From: CAYNXB01 sp964401045
GTDB lineage: Bacteria > Pseudomonadota > Alphaproteobacteria > Sphingomonadales > Sphingomonadaceae
Reading direction: 5' to 3'
DNA length: 28,045 bases
Assembly: GCA_964401045.1 (NCBI GenBank)
Contig: CAYNXB010000032.1
Coordinates: forward strand, 1 to 28,045
Positions 16,465 to 25,374 of this stretch are shown piece after piece (the first letter of the stretch is position 1; each line of letters starts with the position of its first letter). The notes under the pieces are model-generated. The model was not told the origin of the DNA, searched no databases, and worked only from the letters and a program-made list of their open reading frames with translations. The translations under genes were made by a program, and so were the position numbers.

Positions 16465-16490
16465 GCGCTGCCATATCGGCGCGGCAGCGC
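16465..16490. promoter_or_regulatory. Perfect 8-bp inverted repeat upstream of the cupin gene
   Basis: GCGCTGCC (16465-16472) and GGCAGCGC (16483-16490) form a perfect inverted repeat around a 10-base spacer, 14 bases upstream of the cupin start at 16451 and within the gap shared with purC. The spacer begins ATATCGGC, which recurs at 16517-16524. It could be an operator or an RNA hairpin that affects the cupin leader. No regulator is encoded nearby. Confidence 0.4.
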
Positions 16491-16543
16491 AATTGCCATG
16501 ACTGCTCGAAGCGCCTATATCGGCCCGCGCGCCCCGCCCCGTG

Positions 16544-16559
16544 CGAAGCACCCGCTTCG
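16544..16559. other. Short perfect hairpin upstream of purC
   Basis: CGAAGC (16544-16549) and GCTTCG (16554-16559) enclose a four-base loop, 57 bases before the purC start. It has no T-run after it on the plus strand, so it does not look like an intrinsic terminator. It could be part of the purC leader or an operator. TATTTT at 16576-16581 might be a -10 element, but I see no matching -35. Confidence 0.3.
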
Positions 16560-16616
16560 TTCGCCGGGGCGCTCCTATTTTTCGGCCCGCATTCGGCCCA
16601 GTCAGGAAGCCCCTCA

Positions 16617-17411
16617 ATGTCCCGTCGCCGCCAGATCTACGAAGGCAAGGCCAAGATCCTCTATGAAGGCCCGGAGCCCGGCACGATCATCCAGTATTTC
16701 AAGGACGACGCCACCGCGTTCAACGCGCAGAAGAAGGGCACAATCCAGGGCAAGGGGGTGATCAACAACCGGATCTCCGAGCACGTGTTCACGCGCCTGT
16801 CGCATATTGGCATCCCCACGCACTTCATCCGCCGCCTCAACATGCGCGAGCAGCTGGTGCGCCAGGTCGAAATCATCCCGCTCGAAGTGATCGTGCGCAA
16901 CGTCGCCGCGGGCTCGCTCAGCCAGCGCCTTGGGATCGAGGAAGGCGAGCCGCTGCCGCACACCCTGATCGAGTACTGCCTGAAGGACGACGCGCTCGGC
17001 GATCCGAAGGTCTCCGAGGAGGAGATCGCCTGCTTCGGTTGGGCCAACAACGAGGAAATGCAGGACATCTCGTCGATGGCGATCCGCATCAACGATTTCA
17101 TGTCGGGCATGTTCGCCGCGATCGGTATCCGCCTGATCGATTTCAAGCTCGAATTCGGGCGTGTGTGGGACGGCGACTATTCCCGCATCATCCTGGCCGA
17201 CGAGATCAGCCCCGACGGCTGCCGACTGTGGGACGTGGTGAGCGGCGAGAAGCTCGATAAGGACCGCTTCCGTCGCGACCTCGGCGGTGAAGAGGAAGCG
17301 TATCAGGAAGTCGCGCGCCGCCTCGGCCTGCTGCAGGGCGACGATGGAACCCCGGGCGAAGTGTTCGATCTATCGAGCCATCGCAGCAAGCTGCGACACC
17401 CCAAGAAATAG
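16617..17411 (+). CDS. purC: Phosphoribosylaminoimidazole-succinocarboxamide synthase
   Basis: 264-residue enzyme of purine synthesis that joins aspartate to CAIR with ATP to give SAICAR. It opens with RRRQIYEGKAKILYEG, followed by FKDDATAFNAQKKGTIQGKG, the EVIVRNVAAGSLSQRLGIEEG block, and FKLEFGR with ADEISPDGCRLWD, all standard PurC signatures in usual order and length. ATG 16617 follows AGGAAG; the frame is open upstream but without family similarity. It stands alone: divergent from the cupin genes and 107 bases before the next gene. Confidence 0.97.
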   Translation: MSRRRQIYEGKAKILYEGPEPGTIIQYFKDDATAFNAQKKGTIQGKGVINNRISEHVFTRLSHIGIPTHFIRRLNMREQLVRQVEIIPLEVIVRNVAAGSLSQRLGIEEGEPLPHTLIEYCLKDDALGDPKVSEEEIACFGWANNEEMQDISSMAIRINDFMSGMFAAIGIRLIDFKLEFGRVWDGDYSRIILADEISPDGCRLWDVVSGEKLDKDRFRRDLGGEEEAYQEVARRLGLLQGDDGTPGEVFDLSSHRSKLRHPKK

Positions 17412-17518
17412 TCAATAACGCCATATCCGGGGACTGCGCCGCCACCGGGAATTGCGTTTTTTGCCTTGATGATCGGCCACTTGTGGCCATGATGACTCCC
17501 AAGGGACGGGGGGACATC
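17412..17518 (+). promoter_or_regulatory. Gap with near-palindrome upstream of the DUF3857 gene
   Basis: Non-coding gap between purC and the next gene. GGCCAC (17475-17480) and GTGGCC (17483-17488) form an inverted repeat around two bases, ending 30 bases before the ATG, a good place for an operator. A six-T run at 17457-17462 follows a G+C-rich stretch, but only a four-base stem can be drawn there, so it is a weak terminator candidate for purC. A strong GGGGGGA ribosome site precedes ATG 17519. Confidence 0.35.
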
Positions 17519-19552
17519 ATGCGTTTTACTGGATACTTGCTGGCGACGATCTGTTTGGCGACTGCGGCGACCGCGGCGGAAAACGCCACTGTCGAGCGCG
17601 GACCGGTGCCGTCGTGGGCCGTGCAGTCCGAACTCATGCCGGTGCCCGAAGATGCCAGTGGCCTGGTGTTTGTGCGCCGTCAGGATGCGCTGATACACAT
17701 CGATGGCGACGGGCAATCGAGCTTCTTCGGATACCGCATCAAAATCCTCCATTCGAATGCCCTCTCGCTGGGCAACGTGGGCATTGTCTGGAACCCTTCT
17801 GCCGGGGCACCGACCGTACACGCCGTGACGATTTATCGTGGCGGTGAGGCGATCGACGTGCTGGCGAACACAAAGTTCGAAGTCTTGCGGCGCGAAGACC
17901 AGCTGGAGGCGGCAGCGCTCGACGGCAACTTGACCGCCGTGCTCAAGGTGCCCGATCTGCGTATCGGCGATGAACTGGAGATCGCATTTACCACGCGCTC
18001 CAAGGACCCGACGCTAGGGAATGACAGCTTTGGCATCCTCGCTTTCCTGCCCGAGCTTGCACCCGGCCGCTTTCGCATGGGGCTGAGCTGGGATCAGGGC
18101 AAAGAACCGAAGATCAAACCCACTCCGGATTTGATACCGTTCGCGCGACGCAGCCCAACATCCCTCGATTTCGCGCTGGATAATCCGGCGTCGCTCTCGC
18201 CGCCGAAGGATGCGCCGCCGAGATACGCGTGGCAACGAGCGGTCGAGTACAGCGATTTCGCCGATTGGGCCGATATTTCGCGCCGCTTTCATCCCCTTTT
18301 CGCAGAGGCGGCGAGATTGACGCCCGGATCGGAGCTCAGGAAGGAAGCGGCCGCGATTGCCGCAGCCAACCAGACGCAACTGGCGCGCGCCAGCGCCGCC
18401 CTCAAGCTCGTTCAGCAGGAGGTGCGCTATATCTACGTCGGGCTGGATGGTGGCAACTTCATGCCTGCGGACGCGGATGAGACCTGGCAGCGACGGTATG
18501 GCGACTGCAAGGGCAAGTCGACGCTATTACTGGCTCTCTTGGCCGAGCTTGGCATCGAGGCAGAAGCCGTGTTGGCGAGCAATTCCGGCATCGACGATGG
18601 TCTCGAGCAGCGCTTGCCGAACCCCGCGATGTTCGATCATGTGCTAGTAAGAGCGAAGCTCGACGGCGGGACTTACTGGCTCGACGGCACGTTGCCGCCG
18701 GTCGCAACGCCAAGCCTCGACCCCATCATGCCTTATCGCTGGGTGTTGCCGCTAAGCAAAGCAGGCACGGAAATCGAACCGTTGCCACGGCATCCCGATA
18801 CGCATCCGACCGACCTGTCGTTATATGACATCGATGCATCCGCGGGGTTCGACCAGCCGGCGAAAGTCGCCGGCACCACGATCGTGCGGGGAATCAAGGG
18901 GCTCCAGCAGCAAGTCCAGTTTTCCGGCATCAGTCACAGCCAACTGGTCAATGCCTTCAGGCAGGAACTTGTCGGTGAAACCTGGCAGACCATCGACGAC
19001 GTCACCTATCGCTATGACGTGCCCTCGCGCGCCAGCGTCTTGACGATCAGCGGAACCTGGACGGTCGATTGGGACGACGATGGTGACGGGAAACGATCGC
19101 TCTCGCTTCCCGGCGGTGGCTTCAGTCCGCCCGAGCGCCGTTTACGTGCCGCCGAGCAGGACCAGGACGTACCGTTCTACAAGGCGCCCGACTACGATTG
19201 CAACGTGACGACGGTACGGGTGCCCAGCGCGACGAAGCTCGCCAACTGGTCCGTCAATTCTGCATATGACACGGAGTATTTCGGCGGGCGATATCATCGC
19301 GCGTTCGAGAAGCGGGACGGGACGATCCGCATGATCCGCGGCTTTCGCGTGCAGCGGCCGGAGATATCGGCCGCCGCTGCCCGGGCGGATAATTCGCGGG
19401 TAGGCCAGTTCGACAACTCGATGGCTTGGATCTACTATGATGCGAAGAATATCGACAGCGCCATCTCGAAAGGTGTTCGCGTTCCCGCTGTGAACGAGAT
19501 CGACTGGACGACGGAAGACGCGGCGTGCCTGCCGGGAGAATTCTCGCACTGA
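17519..19552 (+). CDS. Exported DUF3857 / transglutaminase-like protein
   Basis: 677 residues, starting with a signal peptide (MRFTGYLLATICLATAATAAE). The N-terminal half is a DUF3857 beta domain (about 50-230). It is followed by a transglutaminase-like papain-fold domain with the catalytic triad in place: Cys330 in RYGDCKGKSTLL, His374 in FDHVLV and Asp389 in YWLDGT. The C-terminal 250 residues are a further beta-rich region. Family members are extracytoplasmic and may act as proteases, cross-linkers or peptide-amide hydrolases; none has a settled role. The gene is 60 bases before an M16 peptidase, so both may work on peptides or proteins in the periplasm. ATG 17519 is chosen over upstream ATGs for its ribosome site and the signal peptide. 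Confidence 0.88.
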   Translation: MRFTGYLLATICLATAATAAENATVERGPVPSWAVQSELMPVPEDASGLVFVRRQDALIHIDGDGQSSFFGYRIKILHSNALSLGNVGIVWNPSAGAPTVHAVTIYRGGEAIDVLANTKFEVLRREDQLEAAALDGNLTAVLKVPDLRIGDELEIAFTTRSKDPTLGNDSFGILAFLPELAPGRFRMGLSWDQGKEPKIKPTPDLIPFARRSPTSLDFALDNPASLSPPKDAPPRYAWQRAVEYSDFADWADISRRFHPLFAEAARLTPGSELRKEAAAIAAANQTQLARASAALKLVQQEVRYIYVGLDGGNFMPADADETWQRRYGDCKGKSTLLLALLAELGIEAEAVLASNSGIDDGLEQRLPNPAMFDHVLVRAKLDGGTYWLDGTLPPVATPSLDPIMPYRWVLPLSKAGTEIEPLPRHPDTHPTDLSLYDIDASAGFDQPAKVAGTTIVRGIKGLQQQVQFSGISHSQLVNAFRQELVGETWQTIDDVTYRYDVPSRASVLTISGTWTVDWDDDGDGKRSLSLPGGGFSPPERRLRAAEQDQDVPFYKAPDYDCNVTTVRVPSATKLANWSVNSAYDTEYFGGRYHRAFEKRDGTIRMIRGFRVQRPEISAAAARADNSRVGQFDNSMAWIYYDAKNIDSAISKGVRVPAVNEIDWTTEDAACLPGEFSH

Positions 19553-19612
19553 TCGGTGAGTGCGCCCCCACGTTCATCTTCTTGCCATGCGCCCGCTCAT
19601 AGGGCAGCCCGT

Positions 19613-22474
19613 GTGACGGTGAGGGTGTTCCGCTTCCTGTTGGCCTTGTTGTTGGCCGCGCTTGTTCCGGCGCAGCCGGCGTTCGCGCAGGCCGCGCCGA
19701 CGCAGGCGGCGACGGGGGCGAGCGAACCCGTATGGCCGTTCGAGAAAAGCGACCTCCCACTCGATCCCGGCTACCGTTTCTCGGTGCTTCCCAACGGCCT
19801 GCGGGTGATCGTGCGGCAGAATTCCTCCCCCGCGAGCCAGGCGGTGGTGCGGCTCTACATCGGCGCGGGCTCGCTCTCGGAAACCGATGGAGAACGCGGT
19901 TACGCGCATTTCGTCGAACATATGGCGTTCAACGGATCGGCCAATGTGCCCGAAGGGGAGATGGTGCGCCTGCTCGAGCGCAAAGGGCTGGCGTTCGGCG
20001 CTGACACCAACGCTTCGACCAACTTCGAACTCACGCTCTACAAGCTCGACCTGCCGCGCACCGATCCGGAGCTGATCGACACAGCGCTGATGCTGATGCG
20101 CGAAACCGCGAGCGCGCTGACCTTCGATCCCGAGGCTGTCAATCGCGAGCGCGGCGTGGTGATGTCCGAGCTGCGCAACGGCCGCACTTACGCGCTCGCC
20201 AATACGGAAGACCGCTTCGCATTCCTGTATCCCGGCGCGCGGTTCGTGAACCGGCTTCCGATTGGTACAGTCGAGAGCCTGCAGGGAGCGACCGCCGCCG
20301 GCCTGCGGGCATTCTGGCAGCGCGAATATCGCCCCGGCAATGCAGCGCTGGTGGTGATCGGCGATTTCGACCCCGCAGCGGTCGAGGCCCAGATCAGGCA
20401 GCATTTCGCCGACTGGCAAGCGCCCGGTGGCGAGGAGAAGGTCGACGCCGGACCAGTGGACGTCGCGCGTGCCGGGCAGACCGATGTCTACGTCGACCCG
20501 GCGCTGGCCGAGCGCGTGACGATCTCGCGCAACGCGCCCTGGATCGACGAGCCCGATACGGTCGAGAAACGCCGCACCGGCGTGCTGCGCCAGATCGGCT
20601 ACGGCATTATCAATCGCCGACTCCAGCGCATCGCCCGCGGCGCGGATGCGCCATTCCGCGACGGGGGTTTCGGCACCAGCGACGTGTTCGAAGCAGGACG
20701 CACCACCAGCCTGATCATCGATGCCGGCGACGGCGAATGGCGCGAAGGCATGGGCGCTGCCGTGCGCGAATATCGCAAGGCCCTGTCGCTAGGCTTCACC
20801 CAGGCGGAAATCGACGAACAGGTCGCCAACTTGCGCACCGGGTTGGAAAATTCGGTCGCCAACGCCGCCACCCGCTTCCACGGCACGTTCGAGCGCGCGG
20901 TGCTGCAGATGCTGACGGACGATATCGTGCCCACCACGCCCGAAAGCGGGCTCGAGCGGTTCGAGGCGATGGCCGGCGACATCACCCCGGCCAATGTCCT
21001 CGCCGCGCTTACCACGGAGGCCGTGCCGCTCGCCGATCCGCTGATCCGCTTCGAGGGCCGCAAGGCTCCCGAAGGCGGGGTCGAAGCGCTGCGCGCGGCA
21101 TGGACCGAGGCGGTCGCGGCGCCGGTCGAGGCGGGGGCGCAGGCCAGTCTGGGCGATTTCGGCTACACCGATTTCGGCGTGCCCGGAAAAGTGGTGAGCG
21201 ATGCCACCGAACCGCTGCTCGGCATTCGCACCCTACGCTTCGCCAACGGGGTTCGCCTCAACCTCAAGCACACCGACCTCGAACGCGACCGCGTGCGGGT
21301 CGAGATGAACATTGACGGCGGCAAGATGCTCGACACCCGCGCCGATCCCCTCGCGACCGCGCTGGTCTCATCGATGGTGCGCGGCGGACTGGGCAAGCAT
21401 TCGTTCGACGAGCTCGAGACGATCCTTGCCGGCCGCAGCGTGGGAATGGCATTCGACGATGTCGACGAGACATTCCGCGCGGTCGCAACGACCACTCCGC
21501 GCGATCTCGAGCTGCAGCTCCAGCTGTTCGCGGCGACGCTGACCGATCCCGGCTACCGGCCCGAGGCCGAGCAGCGCTATCGCCGCGACATCGGCAATTT
21601 CTTCGCCCAGCTCAACGCCACGCCCAACGCTGCGCTGTCGAATGCGCTCGGTGGGATCCTGTCGGATGGCGATCCGCGCTTCACGCTGGCGAAGGAAGCC
21701 GATTACCGCGCGCTGACCTTCGCCAGGCTCAAGCAGGACATTTCCGACCGGCTTGCACACGGCGCGATCGAGATCGCGCTGGTCGGCGATTTCGACGAAG
21801 CGCAAGCGATCGATTTCGTGGCCAGGACGCTGGGCGCGCTGACCGTACGCGAGGCCGACTTCCGCCCTTACGCCGATAATCGCACGCGGCCGTTCGCCAC
21901 CGAGCGCGACCGTCGCGTGGTGCGCCATACCGGCGAGGCCAATCAGGCATTGCTGCGCTTCACCTGGCCCACCCGCGACGATGCCGACGCGCATGAAAGC
22001 AGCGTGCTCGAGCTGCTCGAACGCGTGACCCGGATCGCGCTGACCGACGAGCTGCGCGAGCGGCTGGGCGAAACCTATTCCCCAGGCGTCAGCGCCAGCC
22101 AATCGGACGTGTGGACCGATTACGGGACCTTCGCGATCGCCGCCGGAGTCGACGTCAAGGATATCGATGCGGCGCGCACGGCAATGCTGGCGACAGTCGC
22201 CGCGCTCGCGGCGAGCCCGCCCGATGCGGATCTTATCGACCGGGCGCGGCGGCCACTGCTCGAAGCCTACGACAACGCGCTCAAGAGCAACGGAAGCTGG
22301 ATGACGCTGGTCGATCGCGCGCAGAGCCGCCCGGAGGACATCCGGCGGTTCGTTTCGGCCAGGCAGCGGATCGAGGCGATCACCGCCGCGGAACTGCAGG
22401 CGGCGGCCGCGAAATACCTGACCCCGGCGGCCGCGGTCGAGATCGACGTGCTGCCGGAAGCGAACGCGAGCTAG
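19613..22474 (+). CDS. Exported M16 (pitrilysin) family zinc metallopeptidase
   Basis: 953 residues from GTG 19613. GTG 19556, 19619 and 19625 are in-frame alternatives; 19613 puts the arginine-plus-hydrophobic signal (VFRFLLALLLAALVPAQPAFAQ) at the N-terminus and has AGGGCAG ahead. The first M16 half holds the inverted zinc motif HFVEH (His99, Glu102, His103) and the third ligand Glu179 in RERGVVMSE, 76 residues later as in the family. The second, inactive half (about 530-950) ends with DELRERLGETYSPGVSASQSD, the Arg/Tyr substrate-binding pair. Members degrade peptides inside a closed clamshell chamber. It probably forms an operon with the upstream transglutaminase-like gene. Confidence 0.92.
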   Translation: MTVRVFRFLLALLLAALVPAQPAFAQAAPTQAATGASEPVWPFEKSDLPLDPGYRFSVLPNGLRVIVRQNSSPASQAVVRLYIGAGSLSETDGERGYAHFVEHMAFNGSANVPEGEMVRLLERKGLAFGADTNASTNFELTLYKLDLPRTDPELIDTALMLMRETASALTFDPEAVNRERGVVMSELRNGRTYALANTEDRFAFLYPGARFVNRLPIGTVESLQGATAAGLRAFWQREYRPGNAALVVIGDFDPAAVEAQIRQHFADWQAPGGEEKVDAGPVDVARAGQTDVYVDPALAERVTISRNAPWIDEPDTVEKRRTGVLRQIGYGIINRRLQRIARGADAPFRDGGFGTSDVFEAGRTTSLIIDAGDGEWREGMGAAVREYRKALSLGFTQAEIDEQVANLRTGLENSVANAATRFHGTFERAVLQMLTDDIVPTTPESGLERFEAMAGDITPANVLAALTTEAVPLADPLIRFEGRKAPEGGVEALRAAWTEAVAAPVEAGAQASLGDFGYTDFGVPGKVVSDATEPLLGIRTLRFANGVRLNLKHTDLERDRVRVEMNIDGGKMLDTRADPLATALVSSMVRGGLGKHSFDELETILAGRSVGMAFDDVDETFRAVATTTPRDLELQLQLFAATLTDPGYRPEAEQRYRRDIGNFFAQLNATPNAALSNALGGILSDGDPRFTLAKEADYRALTFARLKQDISDRLAHGAIEIALVGDFDEAQAIDFVARTLGALTVREADFRPYADNRTRPFATERDRRVVRHTGEANQALLRFTWPTRDDADAHESSVLELLERVTRIALTDELRERLGETYSPGVSASQSDVWTDYGTFAIAAGVDVKDIDAARTAMLATVAALAASPPDADLIDRARRPLLEAYDNALKSNGSWMTLVDRAQSRPEDIRRFVSARQRIEAITAAELQAAAAKYLTPAAAVEIDVLPEANAS

Positions 22475-22507
22475 GTCTGCAAATCCCTTCCGTTCGGGGG
22501 AGAGGAA

Positions 22508-24109
22508 CTAGCGCAACGCCCCCAGCACCAGATCGCTGGCCTTTTCGCCGATCATGATCGCGGTGGCGTTGGTGTTGCCTTGCGGGATGGTCGGCATGAC
22601 CGACGCGTCGGCGATCCACAGGCCCTCGATACCACGCAGCTTGAGGTCCGGCCCCACCACTGCCGCCTTATCGCTCGCCGCGCCCATCTTTGCGGTGCCG
22701 ACCGGGTGGAACATCGGTATCGTCGCCGCGCGGACGTAGCCGGCCAGCGCCTCGGGACTATCGGCGGCAGTGCCGGGGCGCACTTCGCTGGTGACGAACG
22801 GCGCGAGCGCCGGCTGGGCGACAATCCTGCGCGCGATCTCGATCCCTTCGACAAGTTGTGCCGCATCGTCGTCGCGGGCGAGCAACTGGTGCTCGATCTT
22901 CGGCTTGTCCGCCGGATCGGCCGAGCGCAGCGAAACCCGCCCGCGACCACTCGGTCGCATCAGCCCGACCAGCGTGGTGATCGCCGAACCCGGCCGCAGC
23001 GCGAGGTTGCCTTGCGGCGTGATATCGAACGCGAAGGCCGAGAACGCGATTTGCAGGTTCGGCGCAGGCAGGTCCTTGCGGCTCTTCACGAATGCCTGAG
23101 CATGGCCGATGCCGGTCGTCAGCGCGCCGCTGCCTGCACATGCCAGCTTGAACACCTGCAGCACTCCCGCAAGGCCCGTGGCGTCGAGGTTGAGGGTTCG
23201 GGCCGAGACCTCGTGAACCAGGTGGACGGCCGAGTGCTCTTGCAGGTTGCCGCCGACACCCGGCAGGTCTTTCACCACCGCGATGCCATACTCGTTGAGG
23301 TGCTTTGCCGGCCCGATGCCGGACAGCATCAGCAAACGCGGGGTGTTGAGCGCGCCGGCGGAGAGCACCACGCCCTCGCGCGCGCGGATCGTCCGTTCCT
23401 CTCCGTTGCGTCGCAGCGCCACCCCGGTCGCCCGACCATCCGCGATCTCGATCCGGAGCACTTCGGCCCGGTCGAGCACTTCCAGGCCGTCGGGTGGCGG
23501 CGAAAGGTAAGCGGCAGCGGTGGAGGAACGCAGGCCGCGACGCTGCGACACCTGGATCATGTCGACGCCTTCGGCCGTCTCGCCATTGAGGTCGGGCGAG
23601 CGCGGGATGCCCGCCTGCTCGGCCGCCTCGATCCACCGCTCGGTCACGTCGTAGCGCGAACGAACCTCGCTCACGGAGACCGGCCCGCCTTGCCCGCGCC
23701 ATTCGTCGGCGCCGCGGGCGTTATCCTCGAGCCGGCGGAAGTACGGCAGCACGCCGGCATAATCCCAGCCGGTGGCGCCCAGTTCGGCCCAATGGTCGTA
23801 GTCCCAGCGGTGGCCGCGGACGAACATCATGCCGTTGATCGTGCTGCCGCCACCCAGGCGCTTGCCCGCCGGCCACACGTCGGGCCGTCCGCCAACCGAG
23901 GGGTCGGGTTCCGCCATGTAGCACCAGTCGAAACTGGGCTTGAACACCAGCCCGCTCATCAGCGCGGGGATCATCGTGCGGATATCGCGTGCCGCGCTGC
24001 CCGCCTCCACCAGCAGTACCCGCTTGCCGCCCTCGACCAGCCGGGCGGCGCAGGCGGCACCCGCCGAACCGCCGCCGACAACGATCAGGTCGGGATGGTA
24101 TTCGCTCAT
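22508..24109 (-). CDS. GMC-family FAD-dependent alcohol oxidase/dehydrogenase (choline dehydrogenase-like)
   Basis: 533-residue flavoprotein. The N-terminus carries the Rossmann FAD motif LIVVGGGSAGAACAARL. PAGKRLGGGSTINGMMFVRGH is the GMC signature 1, LSAGALNTPRLLMLSGIGP signature 2, and the catalytic pair is His468 (MFHPVGTAKMG) and Asn512 (QGNTNATAIM), 44 residues apart as in choline oxidase. These enzymes oxidise primary alcohols with FAD; the substrate is open. ATG 24109 overlaps the stop of the upstream gene as ATGA, so it is translationally coupled to the hydroquinone reductase. The gene converges on the M16 peptidase with 33 bases between stops. Confidence 0.93.
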   Translation of the reverse strand: MSEYHPDLIVVGGGSAGAACAARLVEGGKRVLLVEAGSAARDIRTMIPALMSGLVFKPSFDWCYMAEPDPSVGGRPDVWPAGKRLGGGSTINGMMFVRGHRWDYDHWAELGATGWDYAGVLPYFRRLEDNARGADEWRGQGGPVSVSEVRSRYDVTERWIEAAEQAGIPRSPDLNGETAEGVDMIQVSQRRGLRSSTAAAYLSPPPDGLEVLDRAEVLRIEIADGRATGVALRRNGEERTIRAREGVVLSAGALNTPRLLMLSGIGPAKHLNEYGIAVVKDLPGVGGNLQEHSAVHLVHEVSARTLNLDATGLAGVLQVFKLACAGSGALTTGIGHAQAFVKSRKDLPAPNLQIAFSAFAFDITPQGNLALRPGSAITTLVGLMRPSGRGRVSLRSADPADKPKIEHQLLARDDDAAQLVEGIEIARRIVAQPALAPFVTSEVRPGTAADSPEALAGYVRAATIPMFHPVGTAKMGAASDKAAVVGPDLKLRGIEGLWIADASVMPTIPQGNTNATAIMIGEKASDLVLGALR

Positions 24110-25080
24110 TCCGAACGCTCCCACACACCCTTGCCCGGTAGCCGCTCGCGGTCATGCGGGGTGCCGAGGTCGATCTCGGGCCCGATCGGATAGATGCGGT
24201 TCCGATCGGTCAGCGCGTAGTAATTGCGCTTGATGTCCTCGAGCTTCACCGTCTTCGCGATGCCGGGCCATTGGTAGAGTTCGCGCAGGTAATTTCGCAG
24301 CGCCGGATAGTCCTCGAGCCGCCGCAGGTTGCACTTGAACGCGCCGTGATAGCCCACATCGAACCGCACCAGCGTGGTGAACGCACGCCAGTCCGCCTCG
24401 GTCAGATATTCGCCAGTGAGATAGCGTGTGCCTTCGAGCTGCGCGTCCATCGCGTCGAGCGTCTCGAACACCTGGCGCGCCGCTTCTTCATAGGCTTTCT
24501 GCGACCCGGCGAAGCCCGCGCGATACACCCCGTTGTTGAGCGTGGGATAGATCAGGTCGTTCCAGCGATCGATCTCGCCGCGCAGCGCCTCGGGATAGAA
24601 GTCGAGCCGGTTGCCGGTGACCCCGTTGAATGCCGAATTGAACATGCGGATGATATCCGCGCTCTCGTTGTTGACGATCCGGCCGGTTTTCTTGTCCCAC
24701 AACGTCGGCACGGTGGCCTTGCCGGTGTAATGCGGATCGTGCTCCTGATAGACCCGGTAAAGCGGATGCGGCACTTCGAACGGCGGGATCGTGTCGTCCT
24801 GGAAGACCCACCCGTCGTTGCCGATCACTCCGTGCGATGCGGACAGGGACACCACGTCTTCAAGCCCCTTGAGCACGCGATAGGCCGTCACCCGCGACGC
24901 CCACGGGCACACCCAGGCGATGAACAGGTGATAACGCCCGGCCTCGGCGGGAAACTCCGCGTCTGGGTCCGGCGAGATCCACGACCGCAACGGGCTGTCG
25001 ATCCGGCGAAAGCGGCCATCCGGGCCGACCTCCTCGGCCGCCGGAGCGCTATCCACCCAATTGCCGTCGACCAGTTGCAT
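24106..25080 (-). CDS. Glutathionyl-hydroquinone reductase (xi-class GST, YqjG/PcpF-like)
   Basis: 324-residue cytoplasmic enzyme that removes glutathione from glutathionyl-hydroquinones with a second GSH. The N-terminal thioredoxin-like domain has the catalytic Cys58 in IAWVCPWASR, followed by HYTGKATVPTLWDKKTGRIVNNES. The C-terminal helical domain shows GVYRAGFAGSQKAYE, YLTGEYLTEADWRAFTTLVRFD and HGAFKCNLRR, all diagnostic of this class. ATG 25080 follows GGGAGGA by four bases. It heads a two-gene unit with the GMC oxidoreductase. Related reductases serve in chlorophenol and lignin-ether degradation but also occur as housekeeping detoxifiers. Confidence 0.93.
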   Translation of the reverse strand: MQLVDGNWVDSAPAAEEVGPDGRFRRIDSPLRSWISPDPDAEFPAEAGRYHLFIAWVCPWASRVTAYRVLKGLEDVVSLSASHGVIGNDGWVFQDDTIPPFEVPHPLYRVYQEHDPHYTGKATVPTLWDKKTGRIVNNESADIIRMFNSAFNGVTGNRLDFYPEALRGEIDRWNDLIYPTLNNGVYRAGFAGSQKAYEEAARQVFETLDAMDAQLEGTRYLTGEYLTEADWRAFTTLVRFDVGYHGAFKCNLRRLEDYPALRNYLRELYQWPGIAKTVKLEDIKRNYYALTDRNRIYPIGPEIDLGTPHDRERLPGKGVWERSE

Positions 25081-25134
25081 CGCATCCTCCCGATTCCCCT
25101 CGCCTCTTAGCAGGCCGGCGAAGCGGGAGAAGCG

Positions 25135-25347
25135 TCACGGGCGCAGGGCAATCCGCCAGCTTGCCGTGAACATCCACTCGTCGGTGTAGGAGGCGACCGT
25201 CCGGTCGATCACCCGCGCGGCTTCCAGCCCGAGCATGCCCTTGTCCTTCCACGCCGCGCGGAATCCCGCGCCCGCCGAACCCAGATCGATATCGGCGCCG
25301 CCGAAGCCCGCCCGTTCGAGCAGGCGCACCGAATAGGTATCTCTTAT
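25135..25347 (-). pseudogene. C-terminal remnant of an unidentified protein gene
   Basis: An open frame of about 70 codons runs leftward from the in-frame TAA that lies in the A+T-rich patch near 25348 to a TGA at 25135. It reads like genuine protein (RDTYSVRLLERAGFGGAD at the start, YTDEWMFTASWRIALRP at the end) in regular high-GC codon use. The only initiator is a GTG at 25329 inside the apparently conserved stretch, with no ribosome site. I read it as the 3' end of a gene whose front part has been lost. A 64-residue gene of its own from GTG 25329 is the alternative. I do not recognise the family. Confidence 0.5.
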
Positions 25348-25374
25348 TTAATTTCCTAGGCAACATACTTGATT
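25331..25374. other. A+T-rich patch, probable recombination junction or promoter
   Basis: About 70% A+T in a sequence otherwise around two thirds G+C. It separates the topoisomerase side from the truncated gene remnant. On the minus strand it contains TTGCCT, 17 bases, then ATACCT, a poor -35/-10 match that could drive the hydroquinone reductase unit. No direct target-site duplication or transposon end is evident. Confidence 0.4.

Noticed and set aside
17457..17462. T6 run after purC as intrinsic terminator
   Set aside because: Only a four-base stem can be drawn in front of it; mentioned in the gap entry but not called.
22487..22500. CTTCCG-TT-CGGGGG hairpin between the M16 and GMC stops as a bidirectional terminator
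   Set aside because: The stem needs two G-U pairs and has no T-run on either strand, so it is too weak to list.
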